DNA of 64,000 nucleotides, taken from contig NZ_CP022363.1 of assembly GCF_003119115.1 (NCBI RefSeq), forward strand, positions 559,001-623,000. The letters are read 5' to 3'. Origin of the DNA: Azospirillum sp. TSH58. Lineage in GTDB: Bacteria; Pseudomonadota; Alphaproteobacteria; Azospirillales; Azospirillaceae. Below the pieces are notes generated by a model that made no database searches, had not been told where the DNA came from, and saw only the letters and a list, made by a program, of their open reading frames with translations. The translations under genes and the position numbers were made by a program. Below, in pieces: positions 16,075 through 26,980 of this stretch (position 1 is the stretch's first letter; each line of letters opens with the position of its first letter).

Positions 16075-17577
16075 TTAAAAATTCGGCGGAGTGCCCCCCA
16101 GCGCCTGGAGAAGCGACACCGCGGCCAGCAGGCGGCTCTGCCGGACCGACAGGGCGCTTTCCTCGTCCGACAGGGCGGCGGTCTGGGCGGTCAGGACGCT
16201 GCTGTAGGGCAGGGTGCCGGCCCGGTACTGGTTCAAGGTCAGCCGCTCCGCCTCGCGCGCCAGACGCACGGCGTCGTCCTGCACGGCGGCCTGCCGGGCG
16301 AGGATGCGCTGGGCGGCGAGCTGGTCCTCCACCTCCTGGAAGGCCGTCAGCACGGTCTGGCGGTACTGCGCCACGCTCTGGTCGAAGACGGCGCGGCGCA
16401 GCTCCACCTCGGCCGTCCGCGTGCCGCCGTCGAACAGGGTCTGGGCGACCTGCGCCCCGACCGCCCAGATCGCCGTCGGCGCCTGAAGCAGCCGGGGCAG
16501 GATCGTCGCGCTGTTGGTGAGGGAGCCGGACAGCACCACGTCGGGGTACCAGGCCGACTCCGCGATGCCGATCTGGGCGTTGGCCTGGGCCATCTGCCGC
16601 TCCGCCGCCGCGATGTCCGGGCGGCGCTCCAGCAGGGCGGAGGGCACGCCGGGCGGGATCGCCGGGACGGCGGCGGTCAGCGGCGCCGGGGCCAGGGCGA
16701 AGGCGGCGGGGGCCTGCCCGACCAGAACCGCCATGGCGTGCTCGAACTGGGCGCGCTGCACCCCCAGCGCGACGAGCTGCGACTCGGTGGAGCGGACCTG
16801 GGTCTCGGCGGTGAAGACGTCGGCCAGGGTCGCCGTGCCCACGGCGTGGCGGTTGCGGGCGATCTCCAGCGACTGGCGGTAGGCGGCGATGGCCCGCTCC
16901 AGCAGAGCCTTGCGCTCGTCCGCCACGCGGAACTGGATGTAGGCGGTGGCCAGCTGCGCCTGCGCCGACAGGCGCGCGGCGGCGAGGTCGGCGGCGCTGG
17001 CCTGGAGGTTGGCGTCGTTGCTCTCCACCGAGCGGCGGATGCGGCCCCAGAGGTCCGGCGCCCAGCTCGCCCCCAGCCCGGCGTCGTAGGTGGTCACCGG
17101 GGTTCCGCCGCGGCTGACGCCGGAGCCGGTGCCGGAGGTGGTGCGGTCGCCCGACCCGACGCGTCCGGCCCGGTCGGCGCCGCCATTGACCGACAGGACC
17201 GGGAAAAAGCCGGAGCGGGCCTGGTCCGACAGCGCCTTGGCCTGCCGGTAGGCAGCCTCCGCCGCCTTCAGGCTCTGGTTGTCGACCTCCACCCGGCGCA
17301 TCAGCCCGTCCAGCACTGGGTCGTTGAAGACGGTCCACCAGGGACCGGCCTCCGCCTGTCCGGGGGCAGCGGGGCGCCAGCCGTCGTCGCGCGGGACGGG
17401 GGGCGCGAAGGCCACGGGGGTGACGCCGCCCTCCTTGTCGGCCGCCTCCTTGTAGGCCGGCGGCACGGCGGCGGAGGGCCGCTCGTAGTCCGGCCCCACC
17501 GCGCAGGCCGACAACAGCGTGAGGGCGCCGAGCGCCGTGCCCAGGAGACGGGCGCGCCGCCCGAAGATCGTCGTCAT
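16075..17577 (-). CDS. RND efflux outer-membrane lipoprotein (NodT/OprM type)
   Basis: 500-residue outer-membrane channel. The signal peptide ends in a lipobox (LLSAC, Cys about residue 25), so the mature protein is lipid-anchored. Two OEP repeats are visible, each with long Ala/Gln-rich helical stretches (VDNQSLKAAEAAYRQAKAL; ARQAAVQDDAVRLAREAERL) and the ending NQYRAGTLPYSSVLTAQ typical of NodT-family factors. It is the last gene of the mdtABC-like operon and completes the tripartite pump. ATG 17577 is preferred over an in-frame TTG at 17592. Confidence 0.93.
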   Translation of the reverse strand: MTTIFGRRARLLGTALGALTLLSACAVGPDYERPSAAVPPAYKEAADKEGGVTPVAFAPPVPRDDGWRPAAPGQAEAGPWWTVFNDPVLDGLMRRVEVDNQSLKAAEAAYRQAKALSDQARSGFFPVLSVNGGADRAGRVGSGDRTTSGTGSGVSRGGTPVTTYDAGLGASWAPDLWGRIRRSVESNDANLQASAADLAAARLSAQAQLATAYIQFRVADERKALLERAIAAYRQSLEIARNRHAVGTATLADVFTAETQVRSTESQLVALGVQRAQFEHAMAVLVGQAPAAFALAPAPLTAAVPAIPPGVPSALLERRPDIAAAERQMAQANAQIGIAESAWYPDVVLSGSLTNSATILPRLLQAPTAIWAVGAQVAQTLFDGGTRTAEVELRRAVFDQSVAQYRQTVLTAFQEVEDQLAAQRILARQAAVQDDAVRLAREAERLTLNQYRAGTLPYSSVLTAQTAALSDEESALSVRQSRLLAAVSLLQALGGTPPNF

Positions 17578-17640
17578 GTCAGGTCCATTCAAAGGACAAT
17601 TTCCCTCTCCCCGGAGGGGAGAGGGCTATGATGGGCGCCA

Positions 17641-20600
17641 TCATGCCGCGACACCCGCCTCGGGGCGCCGCCAGCGCCGCCGGCACCACAGCCGGAAGCG
17701 GTCGAGGTACAGGTAGGTCACCGGGGTCGTGTAGAGGGTCAGCATCTGGCTCACGACCAGCCCGCCGACGATGGCGATGCCCAGCGGCTGGCGCAGCTCC
17801 GCCCCGTCGCCGGAGCCGAGCGCCAGCGGCAGGGCGCCCAGCAGGGCGGCGACCGTGGTCATCATGATCGGGCGGAAGCGCAGCAGGCAGGCGCGGTGGA
17901 TCGCGGTGCGCGGGTCCAGCCCCTCGCTCCGCTCCGCCTCAAGCGCCACGTCGATCATCATGATCGCGTTCTTCTTGACGATGCCGATCAGCAGGATCAC
18001 GCCGATCAGCGCGATGATGCTCAGCTCCTTGTCCAGCGCCATCAGCGCGACCAGCGCCCCCACCCCGGCCGAGGGGAGGGTGGAGAGGATGGTCAGCGGG
18101 TGGATGTAGCTCTCGTAGAGCACGCCCAGCACAATGTAGACGGCCAGCAGCGCCGCCAGGATCAGCACCGGCTGGTCGCCGATGGACTGCTGGAACACCC
18201 GCGCGGTGCCCTGGAAGCTGCCCTGGATGGTGGTCGGCACGCCGATCCGGTCCATGGTGTGGCGGATCAGGGTCAGCCCCTCGCCCAGCGAGATTCCGGG
18301 GGCGAGGTTGAAGGAGATGGTGGTGGCGACGAACGGCCCCTGGTGGTTCACCGACAGCGGCGTGTTCTCCAGCGAGACGCGGGCGATGGCCGAGAGCGGG
18401 ACCATCGTCTCCACGCCGGTGCTGAGCGCCGATCCGGTGGAGGCGGCGGTGCGGCCGGTGGTGGCGATCTGGTTGATGCGCTGGTTGCGCGCGGCCTCCG
18501 TGTCGGCCGTGGCCGCCCCGGCGATGGCGCTCGTCGCCTGCGTCCCGCTGACCGCGCCGCCGGATTTGCTGATGAGGATGTCCTTCATCATCTCCGGGTC
18601 CTCGCGGTACTGGGGGGCGACCTCCATGATGACGCGGTACTGGTTCAGCGGGTTGAAGATGGTCGAGGCGGAGCGCTGGCCGAAGGCGTCGTAGAGCGTG
18701 TTGTTGATCTGGTTGAAGGACAGGCCCAGCCGCGCCGCGGCGTCGCGGTCCACCGTCACCTCCAGCGCCAAGCCGCGCTGCTGCTGGTCGGAGTTCACCT
18801 CGGTCAGCTCCGGCACCTGCTGGAGCGCCTGGGTCAGGCGGGGCGCCCAGGTCTGCAGCTCGTCCAGCGTGTCGCCCTGGAGCGTGAACTGGTAGTTGGC
18901 GTTGGCCTGCCGCGCGCCCGCCCGCAAATCCTGCATGACCGACAAATAGAGGTTGGCGCCGGGGACCTGGGTGAGCTGGGTGCGCAGCCGGGCGATCACC
19001 GCGTCGGCGGTGACGTCGCGCTGCGCCAGCGGCTTCAGCGAGACGGACATGAAGCCGCTGTTGGTCCGGCTGCCGCCGGTGTAGCCGACCACCGTGTCCA
19101 CCGCCGGGTCGGCCTGCACCAGCGCCACGAAGCGCTCCATCTTCTCCTTCATCAGCGTGAAGGAGGTGCTCTGGTCCGCCACGACGAAGCCGATCAGCCG
19201 GCCGGTGTCCTGCTGCGGGAAGAAGCCCTTGGGGATGATCGTGAAGAGATGGACGCTGAGCGCCACGGTCGCCGCGAAGACCACCATGGTCAGCAGGCTG
19301 TTGTCGAGCGCCGCCGTCAGCGTCCGGTCGTAGAGGCGCAGCGTCCCGCCGCCGATTTGGGCGCCGATCCGGGCGCCGAAGCGGCGCAGGGCGGCCACGG
19401 CGCGGCCCGGCTCCTTCGCCTTGCGCGGCTCGCGCAGCAGGACGGCGCACATCATCGGCGTGGTGGTCAGGCTGATGACCATCGAGACCAGGATGGCGAT
19501 GGACAGGGTCAGGGCGAATTCGCGGAACAGCCGCCCGACGATGCCGCCCATCAGCAGGATCGGGATGAAGACGGCGACCAGCGACACGCTCATCGACAGG
19601 ACGGTGAAGCCGACCTCCCGCGCGCCGCGCAGCGCCGCCTGGGTGCGGGACATGCCGTTCTCGATGTGGCGGGCGATGTTCTCCAGCACGACGATGGCGT
19701 CGTCGACGACGAAGCCGGTGGCGATGGTCAGCGCCATCAGCGACAGGTTGTTCAGGCTGTAGCCGAGCAGATACATGGCGCCGAAGGTGGCGACCAGAGA
19801 CACCGGCACGACCACGCTGGGGATCAGCGCCGCCCGCGCGTTGCGCAGGAACAGGAACACCACCATCACCACCAGCCCGACGGCGATGATCAGCGTGTGC
19901 TCCACCTCGGCCAGCGAGGCGCGGATGGTCGTGGTGCGGTCGCTGGAGACCGACAGGTCGATGTCGGTGGGGATGGAGGCGCGAAGCTCCGGCAGCATGG
20001 CCTTCACCCGGTCCACCGTCTCGATGATGTTGGCCGCCGGCTGGCGGTTCAGCATCAGCAGGACCGACGGCTTGCCGTTGGTGATTCCGGCGTTGCGCAG
20101 ATCCTCCACGCTGTCCGACACCTCGGCCACGTCGGACAGGCGGACCGCCGCCCCGTTGCGGTAGGCGATGACCAGCGACCGGTATTCCTCCGCCTTGCGG
20201 GCCTGATCGTTGGTGTAGATCTGGAAGCGCAGCTCCCCGTCCTCGACGGCGCCCTTGGGGGCGTTGGCGTTGGCCGACGCGATGGCCGCCCGCACGTCCT
20301 CCAGCCCGATGCCGTACTGGAACAGGGCGCGCGGGTTCAGTTCCACCCGCACGGCGGGGAGCGAGCTGCCGCCGATGCTGACCTGCCCGATACCCTCGAC
20401 CTGCGACAGCTTCTGCTGGAGCACGGTCGCCGCGGAATCGTAGAGCTGCCCCTGGCTGAGCGTCGCCGAGGTCATGGTCAGGATCATGATCGGGGCGTCG
20501 GCGGGGTTGACCTTGCGGTAGGTCGGGTTGCTGCGCAGGCTGGACGGCAGGTCGGCGCGGGCGGCGTTGATGGCGGCCTGCACCTCCCGCCCCGCGCCGT

Positions 20601-20916
20601 CGATGTCGCGGTTCAGCCCGAACTGGAGCGTGATCCGCGTCGATCCGGCGGAGCTGGAGGAGGTCATCTCCGTCACGTCGGCGATCTGCGCCAGATGCCG
20701 CTCCAGCGGTGTCGCGACGCTCGCCGCCATGGTCTCCGGGCTGGCGCCCGGCATCGAGGCGGTGACCGAGATGGTCGGGAAATCCACCTGCGGCAGCGGC
20801 GACACCGGCAGCCCCACGAAGCCCAGCGCCCCGGCCAGCGCCAGCCCGAGCGTCAGCAGGGTCGTCGCCACCGGCCGCCGGATGAACGGCGCCGACAGGT
20901 TGGCCGCCCAGCTCAT
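17641..20916 (-). CDS. mdtC: RND multidrug efflux pump subunit MdtC-like
   Basis: 1091-residue inner-membrane RND pump. N-terminal [23 protein letters not shown] and the TM4 proton-relay motif [19 protein letters not shown] are present, with twelve membrane helices in the usual two halves. It is somewhat longer than typical MdtC (about 1025). A low-complexity Ser/Thr/Ala-rich insertion (about residues 785-830, [16 protein letters not shown] and following) accounts for part of the extra length. Its start overlaps the stop of the mdtB-like gene (ATGA), as in mdtBC operons where the two form a heterotrimer. Confidence 0.92.
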   Translation of the reverse strand: MSWAANLSAPFIRRPVATTLLTLGLALAGALGFVGLPVSPLPQVDFPTISVTASMPGASPETMAASVATPLERHLAQIADVTEMTSSSSAGSTRITLQFGLNRDIDGAGREVQAAINAARADLPSSLRSNPTYRKVNPADAPIMILTMTSATLSQGQLYDSAATVLQQKLSQVEGIGQVSIGGSSLPAVRVELNPRALFQYGIGLEDVRAAIASANANAPKGAVEDGELRFQIYTNDQARKAEEYRSLVIAYRNGAAVRLSDVAEVSDSVEDLRNAGITNGKPSVLLMLNRQPAANIIETVDRVKAMLPELRASIPTDIDLSVSSDRTTTIRASLAEVEHTLIIAVGLVVMVVFLFLRNARAALIPSVVVPVSLVATFGAMYLLGYSLNNLSLMALTIATGFVVDDAIVVLENIARHIENGMSRTQAALRGAREVGFTVLSMSVSLVAVFIPILLMGGIVGRLFREFALTLSIAILVSMVISLTTTPMMCAVLLREPRKAKEPGRAVAALRRFGARIGAQIGGGTLRLYDRTLTAALDNSLLTMVVFAATVALSVHLFTIIPKGFFPQQDTGRLIGFVVADQSTSFTLMKEKMERFVALVQADPAVDTVVGYTGGSRTNSGFMSVSLKPLAQRDVTADAVIARLRTQLTQVPGANLYLSVMQDLRAGARQANANYQFTLQGDTLDELQTWAPRLTQALQQVPELTEVNSDQQQRGLALEVTVDRDAAARLGLSFNQINNTLYDAFGQRSASTIFNPLNQYRVIMEVAPQYREDPEMMKDILISKSGGAVSGTQATSAIAGAATADTEAARNQRINQIATTGRTAASTGSALSTGVETMVPLSAIARVSLENTPLSVNHQGPFVATTISFNLAPGISLGEGLTLIRHTMDRIGVPTTIQGSFQGTARVFQQSIGDQPVLILAALLAVYIVLGVLYESYIHPLTILSTLPSAGVGALVALMALDKELSIIALIGVILLIGIVKKNAIMMIDVALEAERSEGLDPRTAIHRACLLRFRPIMMTTVAALLGALPLALGSGDGAELRQPLGIAIVGGLVVSQMLTLYTTPVTYLYLDRFRLWCRRRWRRPEAGVAA

Positions 20917-23900
20917 CGCGCGGCCCCTTCCCCCAGCCCGCCCGGACGCCCGCGCAAGCGCGCGGCCAGCCGGTCGAAGGCCAGATAGATCACCGGCGTG
21001 GTGTAGAGGGTCAGAAGCTGGCTGAGGATCAGCCCGCCGACGATGGACACACCCATCGGCTGGCGCAGTTCCGATCCCGTGCCGGTGCCGAGCATCAGCG
21101 GCAGGGCGCCGAGCAGCGCCGCCATGGTGGTCATCAGGATCGGGCGGAAGCGCAGCAGGCAGGCCTGATAGATCGCCTCGCGCGGCGGCTTGCCCTCCTC
21201 CCGCTCGGCGTCGAGCGCGAAGTCGATCATCATGATCGCGTTCTTCTTCACGATGCCGATCAGCAGGATGATGCCGATGATGGCGATGATGTCCAGGTCG
21301 TGCCCGGCCAGCATCAGCGCGATCAGCGCCCCCACGCCCGCCGAGGGCAGGGTGGAAAGGATCGTGATCGGGTGGATGTAGCTCTCGTAGAGGACGCCCA
21401 GCACGATGTACATCGTGACGATGGCGGCCAGGATCAGCAGGAGCTGGTTGCCCAGCGACGCCTGGAAGGCCAGCGCCGCGCCCTGGAAGCGGGTCAGCAC
21501 GCTCGCCGGCAGGCCAAGCTCCTGCTCCGCCGCCTCGATGGCCTTGACGGCGGCGCCCAGCGAGACCCCCGGCGCCAGATTGAAGGAGACGGTGACCGCC
21601 GGGAACTGCCCGAAATGGTTGATCTGGAGCGGCGCGTTGCGCACCTCCATCCGCGCGAAGGCGGCCAGCGGCACCTGCCCGCCGCCCGCCGAGGGCAGAT
21701 GGATGGAGGTCAGAAGCTGGTCCACCGTCATGCGGTCGGGGTCGGCCTCCAGGATCACGCGGAACTGGTTGGCCTGGGTGAAGATGGTGGAGACGATGCG
21801 CTGGCCGAAGGCGTCGTACAGCGCGTTATCGATGGCCGCCGTGGTGACGCCGTAGCGCGCGGCGGTGTCGCGGTCGATGGTGATGGCGGCCGACAGCCCC
21901 TTCTCCTGAAGGTTGCTGGTGACGTCGGTGATCTCCGGCACCGCGGCCAGCCGGTCGATCAGCCTCGGCGCCCAGACGCGCAGCTCGTCGGGGTTCGCGT
22001 CCTCAAGGACGAACTGGTACTGGGTGCGGCTGACCGTGGCGTCGATGGTCAGGTCCTGCACCGGCTGCATGAACAGCTCGATTCCGGGGACGGCGGCGGT
22101 GTTGTGGCGGATGCGGCGGATGATGTCGGCCACATGGTCCGTCCGCTGCTCCTTCGGCTTCAGGTTGATGAGGAGGCGGCCGCTGTTCATCGTCGTGTTG
22201 GTGCCGTCCACCCCGATGAAGGAGGACAGGCTGACCACGTCGGGGTCCTTCAGCACCTCCACCGCCAGCGCCCGCTGCCGCTCCGCCATGGCGGCGTAGG
22301 AGACGGACTGGGTGGCCTCCGTCACGCCCTGGATCAGGCCGGTGTCCTGTGCCGGGAAGAAGCCCTTGGGGATGGCGGCGTAGAGCACCACCGTCAGGGC
22401 CAGCGTGCCCACGGCGACCAGCAGCGTCGCCCCCTGGCGGTCCAGCACCCAGCGCAGCGTGCGGGCGTAGCCGGCGATCACCGCGTCGAACCACGCCTCG
22501 CTGCGCCGCGCGATGGCGGACATCTCCTTCGGCTCGCGGTGGCGCAGCAGCTTGGCGCAGAGCATCGGCACCAGCGTCAGCGAGACGACGGCGGAGATCA
22601 GGATGGTGACGGCCAGCGTGATGGCGAACTCGCGGAACAGCCGGCCGACCACGTCGCCCATGAACAGGAGCGGGATCAGCACGGCGATCAGCGAGACGGT
22701 CAGCGACACGATGGTGAAGCCGATCTGCTTCGACCCCTTCAGCGCGGCCTGGAGCGGCGGTTCGCCGCGCTCGACATGGCGGGCGATGTTCTCGATCATC
22801 ACAATGGCGTCGTCGACGACGAAGCCGGTCGCGACGGTCAGCGCCATCAAGGACAGGTTGTTCAGGCTGAAGCCCGCCAGATACATCACCGCGAAGGTGC
22901 CGACCAGCGACAGCGGCACCGACAGGCTGGGGATGATCGTCGCCGGGATGTTGCGCAGGAACAGGAAGATCACCAGGACGACCAGCCCCATGGCCACCAT
23001 CATCTCCATCTGCACGTCCTCGACGGAGGCGCGGATGGTCACGGTGCGGTCGGTCAGCACGGCGACATCGACCGAGCCGGGCAGGGCGGCGGTCAGGTTG
23101 GGCAGCATCTCCTTCACCCGGTCCACCACCTCGATCACGTTGGCGCCGGGCTGGCGCTGGATGTTCAGGAGGATGGCCGGCGTGTCGTTCATCCAGGCGC
23201 CCAGCCGGGTGTTCTCGGCGCTGTCCAGCACCTCGGCCACGTCGGACAGGCGCACCGGGGCGCCGCTGCGGTAGGCGACGACGAGGTCCTTGTACTCGTC
23301 GGCCCGGCGGAGCTGGTCGTTGGCGTTGATGGTGTAGTTGCGGGTCGGCCCGTCGATGGTGCCCTTGGGCGAGTTGACGTTGGCCGTGTTGATGGTGCTG
23401 CGCAGGTCGTCGATGTTCAGCCCGTAGGCGGCCAGCGCCTGGACATTGGCGCGGATGCGCACCGCGGGCCGGTGCCCGCCGCTGAGGCTGACCAGACCGA
23501 CGCCGGGAAGCTGCGACAGCTTCTGCGCGAAGCGGCTGTCCGCGAGGTCCTGCACCTGGGTCAGCGGCAGCGTCTTCGACGTCAGGGCCAGCGTCAGGAT
23601 CGGCGCGTCCGCCGGGTTGACCTTGGCGTAGATGGGCGGGGCGGGCAGGTCGGAGGGCAGCAGGTTCCCGGCGGCGTTGATGGCCGCCTGCACCTCCTGC
23701 TCCGCGATGTCGATGCTGAGTTCCAGCCCGAACTGGAGCGTGATGACCGACGCCCCGGCGGCGCTGACCGAGGACATCTGGACCAGCCCCGGCATCTGGC
23801 CGAGCTGGCGCTCCAGCGGCGCGGTGACCGACGAGGTCATCACCTCCGGGCTGGCGCCGGGGAAGAAGGTCTGGACCTGGATCGTCGGGTATTCCACCGC

Positions 23901-24014
23901 CGGCAGCGCCGACAGCGGCAGGAAGCGGTAGGACACCGCCCCCACCAGCAGGATCGCCAGCATCAGCAGCGACGTGGCGACCGGGCGGACGACGAAGGGG
24001 TGGGAGATGTTCAT
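20913..24014 (-). CDS. mdtB: RND multidrug efflux pump subunit MdtB-like
   Basis: 1033-residue RND inner-membrane pump starting [21 protein letters not shown]. The segment [16 protein letters not shown] and the TM4 relay [19 protein letters not shown] identify the HAE1/MdtB group. It forms the drug/proton antiporter with the neighbouring MdtC-like subunit; the periplasmic adaptor is encoded just upstream (15-base gap) and the outer-membrane channel downstream. Homologues export bile salts, novobiocin and similar compounds, but substrates here are unknown. Confidence 0.93.
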   Translation of the reverse strand: MNISHPFVVRPVATSLLMLAILLVGAVSYRFLPLSALPAVEYPTIQVQTFFPGASPEVMTSSVTAPLERQLGQMPGLVQMSSVSAAGASVITLQFGLELSIDIAEQEVQAAINAAGNLLPSDLPAPPIYAKVNPADAPILTLALTSKTLPLTQVQDLADSRFAQKLSQLPGVGLVSLSGGHRPAVRIRANVQALAAYGLNIDDLRSTINTANVNSPKGTIDGPTRNYTINANDQLRRADEYKDLVVAYRSGAPVRLSDVAEVLDSAENTRLGAWMNDTPAILLNIQRQPGANVIEVVDRVKEMLPNLTAALPGSVDVAVLTDRTVTIRASVEDVQMEMMVAMGLVVLVIFLFLRNIPATIIPSLSVPLSLVGTFAVMYLAGFSLNNLSLMALTVATGFVVDDAIVMIENIARHVERGEPPLQAALKGSKQIGFTIVSLTVSLIAVLIPLLFMGDVVGRLFREFAITLAVTILISAVVSLTLVPMLCAKLLRHREPKEMSAIARRSEAWFDAVIAGYARTLRWVLDRQGATLLVAVGTLALTVVLYAAIPKGFFPAQDTGLIQGVTEATQSVSYAAMAERQRALAVEVLKDPDVVSLSSFIGVDGTNTTMNSGRLLINLKPKEQRTDHVADIIRRIRHNTAAVPGIELFMQPVQDLTIDATVSRTQYQFVLEDANPDELRVWAPRLIDRLAAVPEITDVTSNLQEKGLSAAITIDRDTAARYGVTTAAIDNALYDAFGQRIVSTIFTQANQFRVILEADPDRMTVDQLLTSIHLPSAGGGQVPLAAFARMEVRNAPLQINHFGQFPAVTVSFNLAPGVSLGAAVKAIEAAEQELGLPASVLTRFQGAALAFQASLGNQLLLILAAIVTMYIVLGVLYESYIHPITILSTLPSAGVGALIALMLAGHDLDIIAIIGIILLIGIVKKNAIMMIDFALDAEREEGKPPREAIYQACLLRFRPILMTTMAALLGALPLMLGTGTGSELRQPMGVSIVGGLILSQLLTLYTTPVIYLAFDRLAARLRGRPGGLGEGAAR

Positions 24015-24029
24015 GGGCCGGGACGCGCG

Positions 24030-25415
24030 TTACGACGCGTTGCGCTGGGGACGGCGCTGCGGGCGCGGCCCCTCGCCGGCCGGGGCGGCGGACGGGGCGG
24101 CGGACGGGGCCGCCGGCTGGACCGAGCCGTCGGTCGCCGCGACCTTGGCGCCCTCGCGCAGCCGGTCGGCGCCCTGGATCACCACCGTCTCGCCGGGCTG
24201 CACGCCCTGGGTGATGACGGTCTTCGCCCCGTCGCTGGCGCCCAGCGTCACCGGACGGACGGAGGCCGTGCTGTCGGCGCCGTTCACCACATAGACGTAG
24301 GTGCCGGGCGCCCCGCGCTGCACCGCCGCCACCGGGACCATCGGCACGCCGGCCAGCGTGTCCACCAGAAGCTGGACGTTGACGAACTGGTTGGGGAACA
24401 GCGACTGGTCGGCGTTGTCGAACTGGGCGCGCAGCTTCACGGTGCCGGTGGTCACGTCGATCTGATTGTCCACCGTCGTCAGCGTGCCGGTCGCCAGCAC
24501 GCGGTCGCGCGTCCGGTCATAGGCGGTGACCGGCAGGTGCGCCCCGCCGCGCAGCCGACTCATGATCGCCGGGATGTTGTCCTCCGGCAGGGTGAACAGG
24601 ACGGAGATCGGCTGCACCTGGGTGATGACGACAATGCCGCCGGCCTCGCCCGCCGTGACGTAGTTGCCGGGATCGACCAGCCGCAGCCCGGCGCGGCCCG
24701 AGACGGGGGCGGTGATGCGGGTGTAGGACAGGTTCAGCTTGGCGTTCTCCACCGCCACCTGATCGGCCTTCACCGTGCCCTCATACTGCTGGACCAGCGA
24801 TTCCTGGGTGTCGCGCTGCTGTTTGGCGATGGAGTCCTGCTTGACCAGCAGGCGGTAGCGCTCCAGGTCCAGCCGGGCGTTCTTCAGCAGCGCCTGATCG
24901 CGCAGAAGCTGGGCCTCGGCCTGCTCGACGGCGAGCTGGAAGGGCCGCGGGTCCACCTCCGCCAGGAAGTCGCCCTTCTGCACGGCCTGCCCCTCGGTGA
25001 AGGCGACCTGGGTGAGCTGGCCGCCGACCTGCGGGCGCACCGTGACGGTGGCGAGCGAGGAGACGGTGCCCAGCCCGTTCAGGCGGATCGGCATGTCGCC
25101 CTTCTCCACCGTGGCCGTCACCACCGGCGAGGCGGTCGGCATGCCGGGCCGGAACCCGCCGGGCGGGCCGCCGCGCGCGGCCATTTCCGGCGCCGGGCGG
25201 AAGGCGAACCACCACACCCCGCCGCCGATCAGCGACAGCACGACCAGCCACGCCAGCACCCGGCCCAGGATCGACCGGCGCCGGGGGGCTTCGGTCCGCT
25301 GGGCGTCGGGCGCCGGCTGGCCCCGCCGGGCTTCCGGCGCTGCCGTGGCGGGGCTGTCCGGCCCGGGCGCGGGCGGCGGTCTGAGGGGCGTGTCCAAATC
25401 CATCGGGTCCTTCAT
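24030..25415 (-). CDS. mdtA: RND efflux membrane-fusion protein MdtA-like
   Basis: 461-residue periplasmic adaptor. A Pro-rich cytoplasmic N-terminus (1-50) is followed by a membrane anchor (about 53-75, VLAWLVVLSLIGGGVWW). The barrel-sandwich hybrid begins PIRLNGLGTVSSLATVTVRPQVGGQL, then an alpha-hairpin (QAEAQLLRDQALLKNARLDLERY) and the beta-barrel. The C-terminus is Ala/Pro-rich. It heads the efflux operon; 268 bases separate it from a divergent gene, and that gap should hold the promoter. No regulator gene is adjacent. In-frame Met codons at 25415 and 25403 are both possible starts. Confidence 0.92.
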   Translation of the reverse strand: MKDPMDLDTPLRPPPAPGPDSPATAAPEARRGQPAPDAQRTEAPRRRSILGRVLAWLVVLSLIGGGVWWFAFRPAPEMAARGGPPGGFRPGMPTASPVVTATVEKGDMPIRLNGLGTVSSLATVTVRPQVGGQLTQVAFTEGQAVQKGDFLAEVDPRPFQLAVEQAEAQLLRDQALLKNARLDLERYRLLVKQDSIAKQQRDTQESLVQQYEGTVKADQVAVENAKLNLSYTRITAPVSGRAGLRLVDPGNYVTAGEAGGIVVITQVQPISVLFTLPEDNIPAIMSRLRGGAHLPVTAYDRTRDRVLATGTLTTVDNQIDVTTGTVKLRAQFDNADQSLFPNQFVNVQLLVDTLAGVPMVPVAAVQRGAPGTYVYVVNGADSTASVRPVTLGASDGAKTVITQGVQPGETVVIQGADRLREGAKVAATDGSVQPAAPSAAPSAAPAGEGPRPQRRPQRNAS

Positions 25416-25683
25416 CGCCTGCGGGCGTCGTCCGGAAAGTCGCGTCGGGAGGGTGGCCGGCGGCCCAGCCCCGATCCCGGCGGGACGCTATCACGGCGCC
25501 GCGCGCAGAATATGTCCAGAAGGGATTAGATTTGTAACGCTCGGTAACAGCGTCGAGGGGCGGCCGGATCACCCCCGCCCGTTGAGGAGTAACCCCGGCG
25601 CCCGGCGGGGCAATGAGTGTCTTCTTCCGGGACCTCGAACGCGGCATTCTGAGCGAACCAGGGAAACGGAGGGGAGAGGCCTC

Positions 25684-26298
25684 ATGCACGCGCGTCGCAC
25701 CGCTTTCCGGCTTGTCCTCGCGACGACGGCGCTGATCGCCGGCGGCGCCGCCCTTGCCGCCGAAACCTCCGGCCCCTCCTTCTCCTGCGCCGGAGTGGAG
25801 ACGGGCAGCGTCGAGCAGATGGTCTGCACCGACCCCACCCTGTCGGCGCTCGACCGCAAGCTGGCCGGGGTCTATGGCGAGGCCGCGGGCAAGGCGGCGA
25901 ACGAGCATCCCCCGGTGCTGAAGGCGGAGCAGCGCGGCTGGATCAAGGGCCGGGACGACTGCTGGAAGGCCGACGACCGCCGCGCCTGCGTGGAGGAGCA
26001 GTACCGCCTGCGCATCGCCGAGCTTCAGGCCAGGTACCGGCTGGTGCGCTCCATCGGCCCGGTCCGCTTCGCCTGCGACGGCGCTCCGGGCAACGAGCTG
26101 ACCGCCACCTTCTTCGAGACCGAACCGCCGACGATGATCGCCGAACGCGGGGACGCGGTGTCGTTGATGGTCGGGCAGCCGGCGGCGTCCGGCGCCCGCT
26201 ACCAGGGCCGCAACGAGAGCTTCTGGGAGCATCAGGGCGAAGCGCGGGTGACCTGGGGCTACGGCGCGCCGGAGATGACCTGCCGGACGGCGCCGTAA
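25684..26298 (+). CDS. Periplasmic LprI/DUF1311-type protein with MliC-like C-terminus
   Basis: 204 residues with a Sec signal peptide (1-26, ALAA|ET). The N-terminal half has the DUF1311/LprI Cys pattern: FSCAGVETGSVEQMVCTD ... LDRKLAGVYGEA ... AEQRGWIKGRDDCWK ... CVEEQYRLRI. The C-terminal part (about 118-204) with VRFACD ... YQGRNESFWEHQGEARVTWG resembles the MliC/PliC lysozyme-inhibitor fold. A role in protecting peptidoglycan from lysozyme is likely from family knowledge but untested. A strong GGAGGGGAG lies upstream of the ATG. A related protein is encoded at 37933-38628. Confidence 0.82.
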   Translation: MHARRTAFRLVLATTALIAGGAALAAETSGPSFSCAGVETGSVEQMVCTDPTLSALDRKLAGVYGEAAGKAANEHPPVLKAEQRGWIKGRDDCWKADDRRACVEEQYRLRIAELQARYRLVRSIGPVRFACDGAPGNELTATFFETEPPTMIAERGDAVSLMVGQPAASGARYQGRNESFWEHQGEARVTWGYGAPEMTCRTAP

Positions 26299-26317
26299 CC
26301 CCCGCGTCCAGGACTCC

Positions 26318-26890
26318 TTACCCGCGCGCCGCGACGCGGGCGAGAACGGCGCAGGCCCCCGGCCCGGTCTCCAGCGTGGCGGCGGCGTCCAGACGGGCGG
26401 TCCAGCCCGGCGACACCCGCGCCACGCTGTCGCCGGTGCGCAGGATCACCTCGCCGTCCAGCGCATGGACCAGCGCCACGCCGCCGGCCGGGATGTCCGC
26501 CGCCTTGTCGGCCGGCAGGATGTCGAGACGGGCGTCGGCCCGCTCGCGGTCGAAGATCAGGTTGAAGTCGCGGATCGGCCCGTCCAGCAGGGCGCAATCC
26601 ACCACGGCGTCGCCGGAGAAGCGGAAGGGGTCCGCGCGGTTGGTCACGGTCGCCGGAACGCCGTCCACGGTCAGCCGCATGCCGGCCCCCTCGACCACCG
26701 CGATCAGCCGCTCGTAGCCGGTGAAGGCGGAGAAGGGACCGGCCTCCGCCACGTCGGCGATGCTGACCCTCCAGAGGAAGCGGCCGGCCTCGCCGGGCAG
26801 CTCCTGGAGGGCGATTTCGGTGGTCGTCCCGCCGCCGTTCTTCCAGGGCATGCGGCGGTAGCGGGCGGGATCGAGAAGAGAAACAGCCAT
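26318..26890 (-). CDS. HutD/Ves-family cupin-like protein
   Basis: 190 residues. The opening RYRRMPWKNGGGTTTEIA, the segment FLWRVSIADVAEAGPFSAFTGYERLIAVVEG and NRADPFRFSGD are typical of the HutD/Ves family, a two-domain beta-barrel fold. HutD is linked to histidine utilisation and thought to bind formylglutamate; no hut genes lie nearby, so a Ves-like or unrelated role is equally possible. It converges with the LprI-like gene (19-base gap) and lies 90 bases after the M3 peptidase gene on the same strand. Confidence 0.87.
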   Translation of the reverse strand: MAVSLLDPARYRRMPWKNGGGTTTEIALQELPGEAGRFLWRVSIADVAEAGPFSAFTGYERLIAVVEGAGMRLTVDGVPATVTNRADPFRFSGDAVVDCALLDGPIRDFNLIFDRERADARLDILPADKAADIPAGGVALVHALDGEVILRTGDSVARVSPGWTARLDAAATLETGPGACAVLARVAARG

Positions 26891-26980
26891 AAGAATCCTC
26901 GCGGGGCGGGGGAGGGCGTCCGGCCCATTCCCCCGTCCCTTGTCCTCGTGAATGTGTCAGCGGCGCCGATGGGCGGCTCG